Source of the DNA: Thermotogaceae bacterium
GTDB lineage: Bacteria > Thermotogota > Thermotogae > Thermotogales > Thermotogaceae
NCBI GenBank assembly: GCA_021161105.1
Contig: JAGHBG010000145.1
Location: forward strand, 1-20,311
Length of the DNA: 20,311 nucleotides
Direction of reading: 5' to 3'
Shown: in pieces, positions 1 to 7,107 of the stretch
How the letters are laid out: every line of letters begins with the position of its first letter
Position numbering within the stretch: position 1 is the stretch's first letter
Notes under the pieces: model-generated
Databases searched by the model: none
Told to the model about the DNA's origin: nothing
The model's input: only the letters and a program-made list of their open reading frames with translations
Program-made: the position numbers and the translations under genes

Positions 1-1
1 A

Positions 2-178
2 AAGGAAGTACATGATGGATTGATAAATTTAAATGTAGTGAATTTTCCAGTGTTATTGCTTGAGGAGGTGCAATATATTGTGAAGTCAGGAGTTTTGTGG
101 CTCACCAGATCCCATGTTATTAAACCCTTATTCAAGGGTGGTAAATATCTCCCCGATCGGTGCCATTGGACTTTATAA
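2..178 (+). CDS. 3' end of an unidentified protein, cut by the window edge
   Basis: An open frame enters from the left edge and runs 58 codons to a TAA at 176-178. The residues read like ordinary protein: a hydrophobic stretch (NFPVLLLEEVQYIVKSGVLW), then a basic tail ending GGKYLPDRCHWTL. I do not recognise the family. It converges on dnaJ with 27 bases between the two stop codons. A strong SD-like sequence (GAGGAGGTG, 62-70) before a GTG at 80-82 would allow a separate 32-residue peptide, but I think it is chance inside the longer frame. A run of 58 open codons could also arise by chance, so confidence is moderate to low. Confidence 0.4.
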   Translation, partial: KEVHDGLINLNVVNFPVLLLEEVQYIVKSGVLWLTRSHVIKPLFKGGKYLPDRCHWTL

Positions 179-205
179 TAAATAGTGAAAACTTTAAAAA
201 ACTCT

Positions 206-1348
206 TCACTTTAGACCTTTAAGTTTTGCTATTTCTTTAAGAAGATTTCTTTCCTGCCTTGAAAGCCTCTTTGGAATGTCCACATATACTCTTACAAGGA
301 GGTCTCCTCTTCTTCCATATTGATCAGGGACTCCCATTTTTTTAAGACGGAATATTGTTCCATGAGCAGTTCCTGCAGGTATCTTAAGAGTAGTTGTTCC
401 ACCTTCCGGTAGTGGAACTTCTATCACCGTTCCAAGAATAGCCTCTGTGTAATCTATGGTTGTTTCGTATATAAGATCACTACCACTTCTTTTGAATCTG
501 TAGTCCTCTTTTGCCCTTATGGTTATGTACAGATCTCCGTAGTCTCCTCCATTTTCGCCGATATTGCCCCCACCAGGTATTCTTAATCTCGTTCCATCAG
601 AAACGCCAGCAGGGATATTCACGGTTATGCTTCTTGAAGTTCTAACTCTTCCAGTTCCACCACAAACGTGGCAGACCTTTTCTATTATTTTTCCAGTTCC
701 ACCACACATATCGCATACCGTCTGGGTTACAAAATACCCAAAGGGTGTTCTTGATTCTTGCCTTACATAACCTGTTCCGTCACATTTGGGGCATGTTCTG
801 TAACCACTTCCAGGTTCTGCTCCCGTTCCACCACAATGGGGACACCTGTCATATCTTTCATACTCTATAGTCCTTCTTCCACCACTTATTGCTTCTTTAA
901 AATCTACAGTTAAAACTATTTCAATATCTTCTCCTTTTTTTGATCTTTGCCTTTCTCTGCTTTTTGTTGAGGTTCCCTCACCAAAGAATACATCGAATAT
1001 ATCCTCTCCACCAAAACTTTTTCCAAAAAAGCTTCCAAAAGTTTCACCGAAGAATTCTTTTAGTATCTCATCAAGGGATGGTATTCTTCCGCTATAGGAA
1101 TATCCTCTTCCACCGGATGGTGGAACATCTCCGACATAACCAAATTTGTCGTACATGGCTCTTTTTTCAGGATCAGATAATACTTCATAGGCCTCCTGTA
1201 TTTCCTTAAATTTTCTTTCTGCCTCTTCTTTGTTATTAGGATTTAGATCAGGATGCCATTTTTTAATCAATCTTTTGTAAGCTCTTTTTATTTCTTCTTG
1301 TGATGCGTTTCTTGGAACACCAAGTATTTCGTAGTAGTCTTTTTTCAT
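206..1348 (-). CDS. dnaJ: Chaperone protein DnaJ (Hsp40)
   Basis: Co-chaperone that delivers unfolded clients to DnaK and stimulates its ATPase in the cytoplasm. The 380 residues show the full type I architecture. An N-terminal J domain carries HPD at 32-34. A Gly/Phe-rich linker covers about 72-125. Four CxxCxGxG zinc repeats begin at Cys169, Cys186, Cys212 and Cys226. The C-terminal substrate-binding domains follow. Length is normal for the family. It is the last gene of hrcA-grpE-dnaJ: its ATG shares one base with the grpE stop (TAATG at 1346-1350), so translation is probably coupled. Control is presumably by HrcA at the CIRCE operator upstream of hrcA. dnaK is not in this window. No convincing terminator is seen downstream. 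Confidence 0.98.
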   Translation of the reverse strand: MKKDYYEILGVPRNASQEEIKRAYKRLIKKWHPDLNPNNKEEAERKFKEIQEAYEVLSDPEKRAMYDKFGYVGDVPPSGGRGYSYSGRIPSLDEILKEFFGETFGSFFGKSFGGEDIFDVFFGEGTSTKSRERQRSKKGEDIEIVLTVDFKEAISGGRRTIEYERYDRCPHCGGTGAEPGSGYRTCPKCDGTGYVRQESRTPFGYFVTQTVCDMCGGTGKIIEKVCHVCGGTGRVRTSRSITVNIPAGVSDGTRLRIPGGGNIGENGGDYGDLYITIRAKEDYRFKRSGSDLIYETTIDYTEAILGTVIEVPLPEGGTTTLKIPAGTAHGTIFRLKKMGVPDQYGRRGDLLVRVYVDIPKRLSRQERNLLKEIAKLKGLK

Positions 1349-1944
1349 TAATTATCACCACCTTCCTCCTTTTTTGCAGGCTTTACCGCAACTTTTACTT
1401 TAGCAGGTTTTAGAACTTTTCCATGAAATTTATAGCCTTTTTCAATAACTTCTACTATAGAATACTCCTCGTGCTCATCACTTTCCACTTTTTCAAAAGC
1501 TTCATGTTCAAAAGGATTAAACATTGAAGCTTCTGGATTTATAACAGAAAGTCCTTCATTTTCAAGGATATTTACAAGTTTTTTGTATATCTTTTTCATG
1601 CCTTCTATAAAACCTTCGGAATTTTCCTTCATTTTAAATGCTCTGTCAAAATCATCAAGAACCTGCGTTATCTTATCAACAAGGTATTCATTGGCATTCT
1701 TTATTATTCTCTTTTTCTCTTCAATTACTTCCCTTTTATAATTTTCAAAAGCTGCTTTTTGCCTTTTTGCGTAATCTTCAAGTTCTTTGTTTCTTTTTTT
1801 GAGTTCTATATTTTCTTTTTTTAATTTTTTGATCCCTTCTTTTAGTTTTTCAAGTTCTGATTTTTCTTCTTCATTCAAAGATTTCATTTCAGATTCTTTT
1901 TCTACCTTTTCTTTTTCTAATTTCTTTTTCTTCTTTTCTTCCAT
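1348..1944 (-). CDS. grpE: Nucleotide exchange factor GrpE
   Basis: Dimeric exchange factor that releases ADP from DnaK. The 198-residue protein begins with a very Lys/Glu-rich tract of about 60 residues, then a long coiled coil (about 25-100) typical of the GrpE stalk. The C-terminal beta domain carries the GrpE signature near 174-190, in the form GYKFHGKVLKPAKVKV. The ATG at 1942-1944 has a perfect SD (AAGGAGGTG on the minus strand, about 1950-1958) that lies inside the last codons of hrcA, 5 bases from the start. Gene order hrcA-grpE-dnaJ and the 1-base overlap with dnaJ support a single heat-shock transcript. The highly charged N-terminus is common in thermophile GrpE and may act as part of a thermosensing helix; that last point is inference. 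Confidence 0.96.
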   Translation of the reverse strand: MEEKKKKKLEKEKVEKESEMKSLNEEEKSELEKLKEGIKKLKKENIELKKRNKELEDYAKRQKAAFENYKREVIEEKKRIIKNANEYLVDKITQVLDDFDRAFKMKENSEGFIEGMKKIYKKLVNILENEGLSVINPEASMFNPFEHEAFEKVESDEHEEYSIVEVIEKGYKFHGKVLKPAKVKVAVKPAKKEEGGDN

Positions 1945-1948
1945 GATT

Positions 1949-2953
1949 TCACCTCCTTGAAGTAACTGTTAGATATTCTGTCAGCCTGTTGGTTATGAAC
2001 TCAACAGAGGGAATAACCTTTTCATATTCAACAAATTTATTGGTAACAAGAGCCACATGTCCAACAAGATCACTTCCTTTGTAATAGGGAGCCACAAAGG
2101 TAGAAAAGTTTTTTAAATCCTTAACGGGATTTTCTTCTCCTATGAACACTACTATTCCGTCTTTAACTTTTTCGAATAATTTATCGAGTTTTTTTGGATT
2201 TTCCAGGATTTTAACAAGAGGTTCTATTTTTCCAGGTTTATTCTTTACAATCTCATACATTCCACTGTAGATTACCCTATCTTCTGATAAAATCAAACGC
2301 AAAATGTTCCTTGTAAGCTCTATGAATGCTTCTTCTTCCTCACTCTCAGGTTTGAATGCTTCTATTTTTTCAATGACACTGCTTATGTACATTCCAGAGA
2401 AAAGGTTCATAAGTTTTTCAAGAGCTTCAAGCATCCTTCTACCAACCCGTGATACTGGAACAACCTTGGATATTCCAAGTTCCGTTATCACGGTTATAAC
2501 TGCCATGCCCTCTCCAACTGGCGTTACATAGACTTTAAGAAGTTTCAAATTTTCTATGTTGGGTTTTGTTATTATCGAAAGTCCTCCAGTTCCTTTTGAG
2601 AGTATCTTTGAGATAGCTGTTAATATACTGTTCAAGTCTCCAATAGGAAATCTTTGTGTTGCTTCAATTTCCACCTGTTCTTTTTCTTTTCGGCCAAATT
2701 TTACAATTTCATCCAGATAGAACCTGAGTCCTTTATCTGTAGGTATTCTTCCAGCAGAAGTGTGCGGTTGAAAAACGTATCCCATCTCTTCAAGCTTTTT
2801 CATATCGTTGCGCACAGTAGCACTACTCCAGTTCAGGTTAGTCACCTGGAGCACACGTTTTGAGCTTACTGGCTTTTTCGTTTTTATATATTCCTTTACA
2901 ATGGAAAAGAGTACCCTATATATTCTTTCCTCATCTCGCCTCACTCTTAGCAC
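1949..2953 (-). CDS. hrcA: Heat-inducible transcription repressor HrcA
   Basis: Repressor of class I heat-shock genes that binds CIRCE. The 334 residues have an N-terminal winged helix-turn-helix (about 5-75) with the characteristic SSATVRNDMKKLEEMGY and PHTSAGRIPTDKGLR blocks. A GAF-like and dimerisation region follows to the C-terminus, which ends TSRR. The start used is GTG at 2951-2953, preceded by AAAGGAGAG. A second in-frame GTG at 2942-2944 is possible and would trim three residues. The start codon sits inside the CIRCE arm and the SD inside the CIRCE spacer, so bound HrcA would cover the initiation region. It is first gene of hrcA-grpE-dnaJ and almost certainly autoregulated. Confidence 0.97.
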   Translation of the reverse strand: MLRVRRDEERIYRVLFSIVKEYIKTKKPVSSKRVLQVTNLNWSSATVRNDMKKLEEMGYVFQPHTSAGRIPTDKGLRFYLDEIVKFGRKEKEQVEIEATQRFPIGDLNSILTAISKILSKGTGGLSIITKPNIENLKLLKVYVTPVGEGMAVITVITELGISKVVPVSRVGRRMLEALEKLMNLFSGMYISSVIEKIEAFKPESEEEEAFIELTRNILRLILSEDRVIYSGMYEIVKNKPGKIEPLVKILENPKKLDKLFEKVKDGIVVFIGEENPVKDLKNFSTFVAPYYKGSDLVGHVALVTNKFVEYEKVIPSVEFITNRLTEYLTVTSRR

Positions 2954-2973
2954 TCCTCTCCTTTGAGTGCTAA
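2947..2973 (-). promoter_or_regulatory. CIRCE operator (HrcA binding site)
   Basis: A perfect inverted repeat, TTAGCACTC-N9-GAGTGCTAA, with arms at 2947-2955 and 2965-2973, identical to the CIRCE consensus. It lies just downstream of the predicted -10 box (2978-2983). It overlaps the hrcA GTG start, and the minus-strand spacer AAAGGAGAG supplies the SD. HrcA is the known CIRCE-binding repressor, so this is negative autoregulation of the heat-shock operon. Confidence 0.97.
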
Positions 2974-2977
2974 TGAT

Positions 2978-3006
2978 ATTCTACCATTGATATATGATGG
3001 TGGCAA
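2978..3006 (-). promoter_or_regulatory. Sigma-A-type promoter of hrcA-grpE-dnaJ
   Basis: On the minus strand, TTGCCA (3001-3006) and TAGAAT (2978-2983) are separated by exactly 17 bases. Transcription would begin at about 2971, at the edge of CIRCE, which is the expected geometry for HrcA repression. Confidence 0.75.
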
Positions 3007-3212
3007 GCAAAAAAGGTTCAAAATTATAAAAACGAATTCATTAAGGATTGTGAGGATATGTTTTAAGAAACAGTGGAGCAGTTTTTAATGATCGTTCAGT
3101 TTTCCAAAGATTAAAAAAGCGCTAGTAATAAGGATACAGAGCAAAAAAACGATAACAAGTTACAATGCCAGATGGAACGTTGTTACAGTAAATTGTTCAC
3201 ATATTAACATAT
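2984..3212. other. Intergenic stretch between hrcA promoter and MCP terminator
   Basis: The whole gap between hrcA and the chemoreceptor gene is about 320 bases. Its left end holds the CIRCE and promoter and its right end holds the chemoreceptor terminator. Between them I see AT-rich sequence with no gene, RNA structure or repeat that I can support. Confidence 0.5.
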
Positions 3213-3255
3213 TTTAAGAAAACAACAAACTCCCCACATGAAAGTGGGGGAGTTT
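3213..3255 (-). terminator. Rho-independent terminator of the chemoreceptor gene
   Basis: The arms AAACTCCCCAC (3227-3237) and GTGGGGGAGTTT (3244-3255) pair as an 11-bp GC-containing stem with one bulged G and a 6-base loop. Read on the minus strand it is followed by TTGTTGTTTTCTT, a U-rich tail. It starts about 20 bases after the MCP stop codon. No U-tract follows on the plus strand. Confidence 0.85.
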
Positions 3256-3276
3256 GAAGGATTGAATTTTTATTTT

Positions 3277-5268
3277 TCAAAATTTGAATTTTTTAACTTC
3301 GTTTTGCAATTGTTCAGAAATTCTTGAGAGTTCATCTCCAGCAGATTTAATTTGATTTACTTTTTCTTCTTGTTTCCTGGTAGAATCGACGATTATTTCC
3401 ATTTTTTCGGATACGCTCATGATGTTTTTGTTCGCAACGTCCATAGCACTGGCCATTTCTTCAGCAGCGGCACTCTGTTCCTGGGCTATTGCCGCAAGGT
3501 TTTGTATCATACCAGAAATATCAGATATTTCGTTTAAAATACCTCTCAAGTTTTTAGCAATACTTTCACTTTCATTGCTTGCATTATTTACTATATCAAC
3601 CATATCTTTGGTTTCAACTCTAACATCTTCAGAACGATCCCGGATTGTTTTAAGAATTTGTGCAATCCTATCTGTAGCTACTTTACTCTCCTCGGCGAGT
3701 TTTCTTATCTCATCTGCAACAACAGCAAATCCTTTTCCAGCTTCTCCAGCTCTTGCAGCCTCTATTGCGGCGTTAAGTGCAAGAAGGTTTGTTTGCTCTG
3801 CAATACTTGAAATGGTTTCAACTATTTCACCGATATTTGTAGCGTTATTAGCAAGGTCATCAACTTTTGCGGATACTGAGTGGGTTTTTTCCTTTATGTC
3901 TTCTATAATTTGAACAATAGTATCAATAGCTTTTTCGCTGCTTTGGGCAGCTTTTGAAACACCTGTGGCTTTTTCGGTTAAATTTTGCGAGGTTTTAGAT
4001 ACATTTTGGGCGCTTGCTGCTACTTCTTCAACCCCACTGGTTGTTTCCTCTATTGCCGAAGAAGTATTTTGTATTTCGTTATTTATTTCATCGATATTTT
4101 TCGCAAGCTCTTCAATTTCATTTTTCTGCTCAGTTGAAAGAATACTTAACTGTTCTGAGTGTTTTTGTAGTGTAGAAGTAGTTTGTTCAACCTGAGCAGT
4201 TAACGAAGATAGGCTATCGAGAGATTTATTCAAGGCAGCGGCCATACGCCCAATTTCGTCTTTTGAGGTAATGTCCACTCTTTGGGTTAAATCTCCTTGA
4301 CCAATTTTTTCTATGACATCTACAAACATATTGATAGATTTAACTATAATATTTCCAAGGGATATTCCAAAGATAAGTGAAAATACTATAACAATGGCAG
4401 ATATTGTAAGAAGGGTAATCGTGATTTGAAATGCCCGTTTATTAACTTCCTTTTCAAGCGCTGCTGAAACGAAGATCCATCCATTGCTCAGCTTAGAAAA
4501 TGCTGCCAATCTCTTTACACCGTTGTATTCATAGCTAATTACACCACTTTTTTCTCTGCTATTGACCATTTGTTTGAACCAATCAAAATCTTCAACTGAT
4601 GTGCCAATTTTTTCAGAATCGGCATGTAAAAGCGTTTTCCCTTCAGATGAAACAACATATGAATATCCATCCTCGCCAAATTTAGCATTTAAGAATTTAT
4701 TTGCTAATGTAGATAATGACAGATCAATACCTACAACGCCTTGAATTACACCGTCTTTGATAACTGCTTTGGCAATGGTTACAACGATATCACCAGAGAC
4801 TGCATCAATGTAAGGATCAGTAATTATAACCTCATTTCTGTTGTTTACGGCTTTTATATACCAGGGTCGCGAAGTTGGATCAAAATCTTCCGGAAGTTCT
4901 GCATCAGGATATATATAAAACTTTTTATCGCTGGTCCCAAGATATACATACTTAATATCTTTATATTTGCTTTTTAGATTTTGAAAAGTTTTCATCATCC
5001 ATGTGGATTCATCATACTTGTTTTCCTTAGCACCCACCACGTTTGCATCAGATGATAAGAAGTTGACTAAATTACTGAATTGTCCAATGAAAGATTCAAA
5101 ACTGTTTGCAGCAGATGTGGCAATAACCTGTAAAGAGTTTCTTCCTACTTCACTTCCCACTTCGTACGCGTTAATTATTGAAACAACTGACACAATGACC
5201 AAAGGTAGAACTGCTGACAGCAGCACCAATAACAGGAACTTGTTCCTTATTGAGAGATTTTTAAACAC
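3277..5268 (-). CDS. Methyl-accepting chemotaxis protein, dCache sensor type
   Basis: Membrane chemoreceptor signalling to CheA/CheW. With the start chosen here it has 663 residues: a transmembrane helix near 12-34, an extracellular double-Cache region (about 35-280), a second transmembrane helix (about 282-308), HAMP (about 306-358), and a long coiled-coil signalling domain with the conserved hairpin tip EQTNLLALNAAIEAARAG. No C-terminal CheR/CheB-binding pentapeptide is visible. In the Cache domain Arg134-x-Trp136-Tyr137, Tyr153-x-Asp155 and Asp182 resemble the amino-acid-binding motif described for dCache_1 receptors, so an amino acid ligand is possible. The start is GTG 5266-5268 with SD GGAGGTG (5274-5280). 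An upstream in-frame TTG (5302-5304) would add 12 residues but lies almost at the predicted transcription start. It is a single-gene unit. Confidence 0.95.
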   Translation of the reverse strand: MFKNLSIRNKFLLLVLLSAVLPLVIVSVVSIINAYEVGSEVGRNSLQVIATSAANSFESFIGQFSNLVNFLSSDANVVGAKENKYDESTWMMKTFQNLKSKYKDIKYVYLGTSDKKFYIYPDAELPEDFDPTSRPWYIKAVNNRNEVIITDPYIDAVSGDIVVTIAKAVIKDGVIQGVVGIDLSLSTLANKFLNAKFGEDGYSYVVSSEGKTLLHADSEKIGTSVEDFDWFKQMVNSREKSGVISYEYNGVKRLAAFSKLSNGWIFVSAALEKEVNKRAFQITITLLTISAIVIVFSLIFGISLGNIIVKSINMFVDVIEKIGQGDLTQRVDITSKDEIGRMAAALNKSLDSLSSLTAQVEQTTSTLQKHSEQLSILSTEQKNEIEELAKNIDEINNEIQNTSSAIEETTSGVEEVAASAQNVSKTSQNLTEKATGVSKAAQSSEKAIDTIVQIIEDIKEKTHSVSAKVDDLANNATNIGEIVETISSIAEQTNLLALNAAIEAARAGEAGKGFAVVADEIRKLAEESKVATDRIAQILKTIRDRSEDVRVETKDMVDIVNNASNESESIAKNLRGILNEISDISGMIQNLAAIAQEQSAAAEEMASAMDVANKNIMSVSEKMEIIVDSTRKQEEKVNQIKSAGDELSRISEQLQNEVKKFKF

Positions 5269-5273
5269 AACAT

Positions 5274-5280
5274 CACCTCC
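5274..5280 (-). promoter_or_regulatory. Ribosome binding site deciding the MCP start
   Basis: GGAGGTG on the minus strand lies 5 bases before GTG 5266-5268. It outcompetes the upstream TTG (5302-5304), which has only a short GGAG and would leave a leader of under 10 bases from the predicted promoter. Confidence 0.75.
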
Positions 5281-5317
5281 ATGTTTTTGCTTTATGGATG
5301 CCAAGATTCTCCGAAAG

Positions 5318-5347
5318 AATATACCATAGAAAAGGTCTTGTTATCAA
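5318..5347 (-). promoter_or_regulatory. Sigma-A-type promoter of the chemoreceptor gene
   Basis: Minus strand TTGATA (5342-5347) and TATATT (5318-5323) are separated by 18 bases. Transcription would start near 5311, giving a leader of about 43 bases before the GTG start. Confidence 0.65.
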
Positions 5348-5633
5348 CTATTGGATGGTTAAGAAGTGCATCAAAAATGTTAAATAACATATGTTTAGTC
5401 AGCGGTAAGTATAAAATGTAACCAAAATCATAACTGTAATTTATGTTATTTTTACGAATATTATGCATATTAATTTGTTAACAAGGTGTAAAATATATAG
5501 TGAAATAAATGGTAATATGTGGCATTAGGTTAATGATGATTTTACAAATAAAGGTAGTTTCCTTCGATAACATAAATGATAAAATAAATAACACAAAAGT
5601 AATGAGTCTGAACTTTTCTTCTATAAAAAACCA
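5348..5633. other. AT-rich divergent intergenic region with repeated ATAACATA motif
   Basis: This lies between the minus-strand chemoreceptor and the plus-strand def operon. It contains a near-perfect palindrome, ATGTTA-AA-TAACAT (5377-5390), and an exact 11-base inverted pair, ATAACATAAAT, on the minus strand at 5439-5449 and on the plus strand at 5567-5577. The second copy touches the candidate def promoter. No gene is visible here. Confidence 0.45.
5577..5585 (+). promoter_or_regulatory. Candidate extended -10 promoter of the def operon
   Basis: TGATAAAAT fits an extended -10 element (TG-n-TAAAAT). The -35 region (TTTCCT, 16 bases upstream) is poor. It lies about 60 bases before the def start. 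Confidence 0.35.
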
Positions 5634-5647
5634 GGGGAGGACTGTTC

Positions 5648-6154
5648 ATGTATAGAATAAGGATTTATGGCGACCCAATTTTAAGAAAAAAGGCAAAAAA
5701 AGTAGAAGTTTTTGATGATAATTTAAATGATATATTGGAAGAGATGATAGAGACCATGTATCTTGGAGATGGAGTGGGACTTGCAGCACCTCAGGTGGGA
5801 CTTTCTCTAAGAACTTTTGTCATGGACTGGGGTGAGGGGCCTCTTAAAGTCATTAACCCTGAGATTCTGGGATTCAGCGAAGAAAAAGTCATTGATGAGG
5901 AAGGGTGCCTTTCTCTTCCCGATATATTCGAAGATGTTGAAAGATCCAGATGGATAAAGGTTAGATTTCAGGATGAAAAAGGAAATGTCCACGAAAGAAC
6001 TTTTGAAGATTATCCTGCAAGAATTTTTCAGCATGAATATGACCATTTAGATGGGATTCTTTTTATAGATAGAATCTCGGCGGTGAAAAGAGTAGCGCTC
6101 AAACCGAAATTGCTTGAGCTTATGAAAAGATCCCGTCAAGCTTCAAAGAGGTGA
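5648..6154 (+). CDS. def: Peptide deformylase
   Basis: Metalloenzyme that removes the N-formyl group from nascent proteins at the ribosome. All three family motifs are present in the 168 residues: GVGLAAPQ (42-49), EGCLSLP (85-91) and HEYDH (129-133). Metal ligands are Cys87, His129 and His133, and Glu130 is the catalytic base. Length is typical. The ATG has an SD (GGGGAGG, 5634-5640) 7 bases away. It is followed immediately by fmt, the enzyme that adds the formyl group this one removes, which is a classic def-fmt pair. It is first gene of a run of six closely spaced plus-strand genes. Confidence 0.98.
   Translation: MYRIRIYGDPILRKKAKKVEVFDDNLNDILEEMIETMYLGDGVGLAAPQVGLSLRTFVMDWGEGPLKVINPEILGFSEEKVIDEEGCLSLPDIFEDVERSRWIKVRFQDEKGNVHERTFEDYPARIFQHEYDHLDGILFIDRISAVKRVALKPKLLELMKRSRQASKR
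6148..6154 (+). promoter_or_regulatory. Ribosome binding site deciding the fmt start
   Basis: GAGGTGA, a seven-base anti-SD match, lies 5 bases before TTG 6160-6162. The alternative GTG at 6151-6153 is inside this SD and has no good site of its own. Confidence 0.65.
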
Positions 6155-6159
6155 AAATT

Positions 6160-7077
6160 TTGAAAATATTTTTCATGGGAACAGATGAATATGCAGCAGA
6201 ACATCTGAAGTTTTTACTGGAAAACGCGATAGAAATTTCCTTTGTTATATCACAACCTGATAGGCCAAAAGGTAGAGGAAAGAAGCTTCTCCCAACTCCT
6301 GTGAAATCAGTAGCACAACAGTATGGTATTGAGATTATCCAACCACAAAAGCTAACAAAAGATATTTCAGAGAGGTTAAAGAGTTTTGACATGGGAATAG
6401 TTGTATCATACGGAAAGATAATACCTCAGCATATGCTGGAAACTCCAAGACTCGGGCTTTACAATGTTCATCCTTCGCTCCTTCCCAGATGGCGTGGGGC
6501 AGCCCCTATTCAAAGAGCACTTGAAGCTGGTGATCAAATAACGGGAGTTACTATATTCAGAGTGATAAAAGAACTTGATGCGGGTCCAATAGCAATTCAA
6601 AGAAAAGTTAATATTGGTTATTACGAAACCTATGGTGAGCTCTCGAAAAGGTTAATCAGACTTGGCAGTGATATGCTTCTTGAACTTCTGCTAATGGCAA
6701 AATCGGGCAATATTCCATTAAAACCTCAACCTAACGATGGTGTGACCTATGCAAGAAAGATTGAGAAAGAAGACCTCAAGGTCGATTTTTTTGAACCTGC
6801 GGAAAAGGTGAAAAACAGAATAAGAGCCTTTGATCCAAAACCAGGAGTGTACGCTTTTTTAAAAGATAAAAGAGTAAAACTCTTTGGTGTTTTAGAGGTT
6901 TTGAAAGATTCTTTAACGCCTGGAACTATTTTCAAGATAAATAAGGAGGGGGCTATAATAGGTTGTGGAGAGGGAGCTGTGAAGGTAGCTTTTGTGCAGT
7001 TTCCTGGCAAGAAACCTGTTAAGTTCATGGAAGCGGCCAACGGCAGGCTGATTAAAGAAAGTGATGTATTGAAATAG
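6160..7077 (+). CDS. fmt: Methionyl-tRNA formyltransferase
   Basis: Transfers a formyl group from 10-formyl-THF to initiator Met-tRNA. From TTG 6160 the protein has 305 residues and begins MKIFFMGTDEYAAEHL, aligning with the usual family N-terminus; a GTG at 6151 overlapping the def stop would add three residues. The N-terminal formyltransferase domain shows the SLLPRWRGAAPIQRA block with the Asn-Val-His-Pro-Ser core before it, and the downstream GVTIFRVIKELDAGPIA block. The C-terminal OB-like tRNA-binding domain includes QFPGKKPVKF and ends NGRLIKE. The start lies 5 bases after the def stop. The pair supplies the formylation cycle of bacterial initiation. Confidence 0.97.
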   Translation: MKIFFMGTDEYAAEHLKFLLENAIEISFVISQPDRPKGRGKKLLPTPVKSVAQQYGIEIIQPQKLTKDISERLKSFDMGIVVSYGKIIPQHMLETPRLGLYNVHPSLLPRWRGAAPIQRALEAGDQITGVTIFRVIKELDAGPIAIQRKVNIGYYETYGELSKRLIRLGSDMLLELLLMAKSGNIPLKPQPNDGVTYARKIEKEDLKVDFFEPAEKVKNRIRAFDPKPGVYAFLKDKRVKLFGVLEVLKDSLTPGTIFKINKEGAIIGCGEGAVKVAFVQFPGKKPVKFMEAANGRLIKESDVLK

Positions 7078-7107
7078 CCTATCTTGTTGTCTTTCGGAGT
7101 GATTATT

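Noticed and set aside
124..139. Hairpin ACCCTT-ATTC-AAGGGT between dnaJ and the left-edge frame
   Set aside because: Only 6 bp, with no U-tract on either strand, and it falls inside the probable left-edge coding frame. Not called as a terminator.
80..178. 32-codon ORF starting GTG after GAGGAGGTG
   Set aside because: It lies in frame with a longer open run from the window edge, so the SD match is more likely coincidental coding sequence.
184..210. Inverted pair AGTGAA/TTCACT at the dnaJ stop
   Set aside because: Long loop, AT-rich stem and poor U-tail. Too weak to call a terminator.
3419..3913. 164-codon plus-strand frame opposite the chemoreceptor gene
   Set aside because: Shadow of the repetitive Ala/Ser/Glu-rich coiled-coil codons of the MCP signalling domain; its Ala/Ser/Ile-rich product has no start signal or sensible composition.
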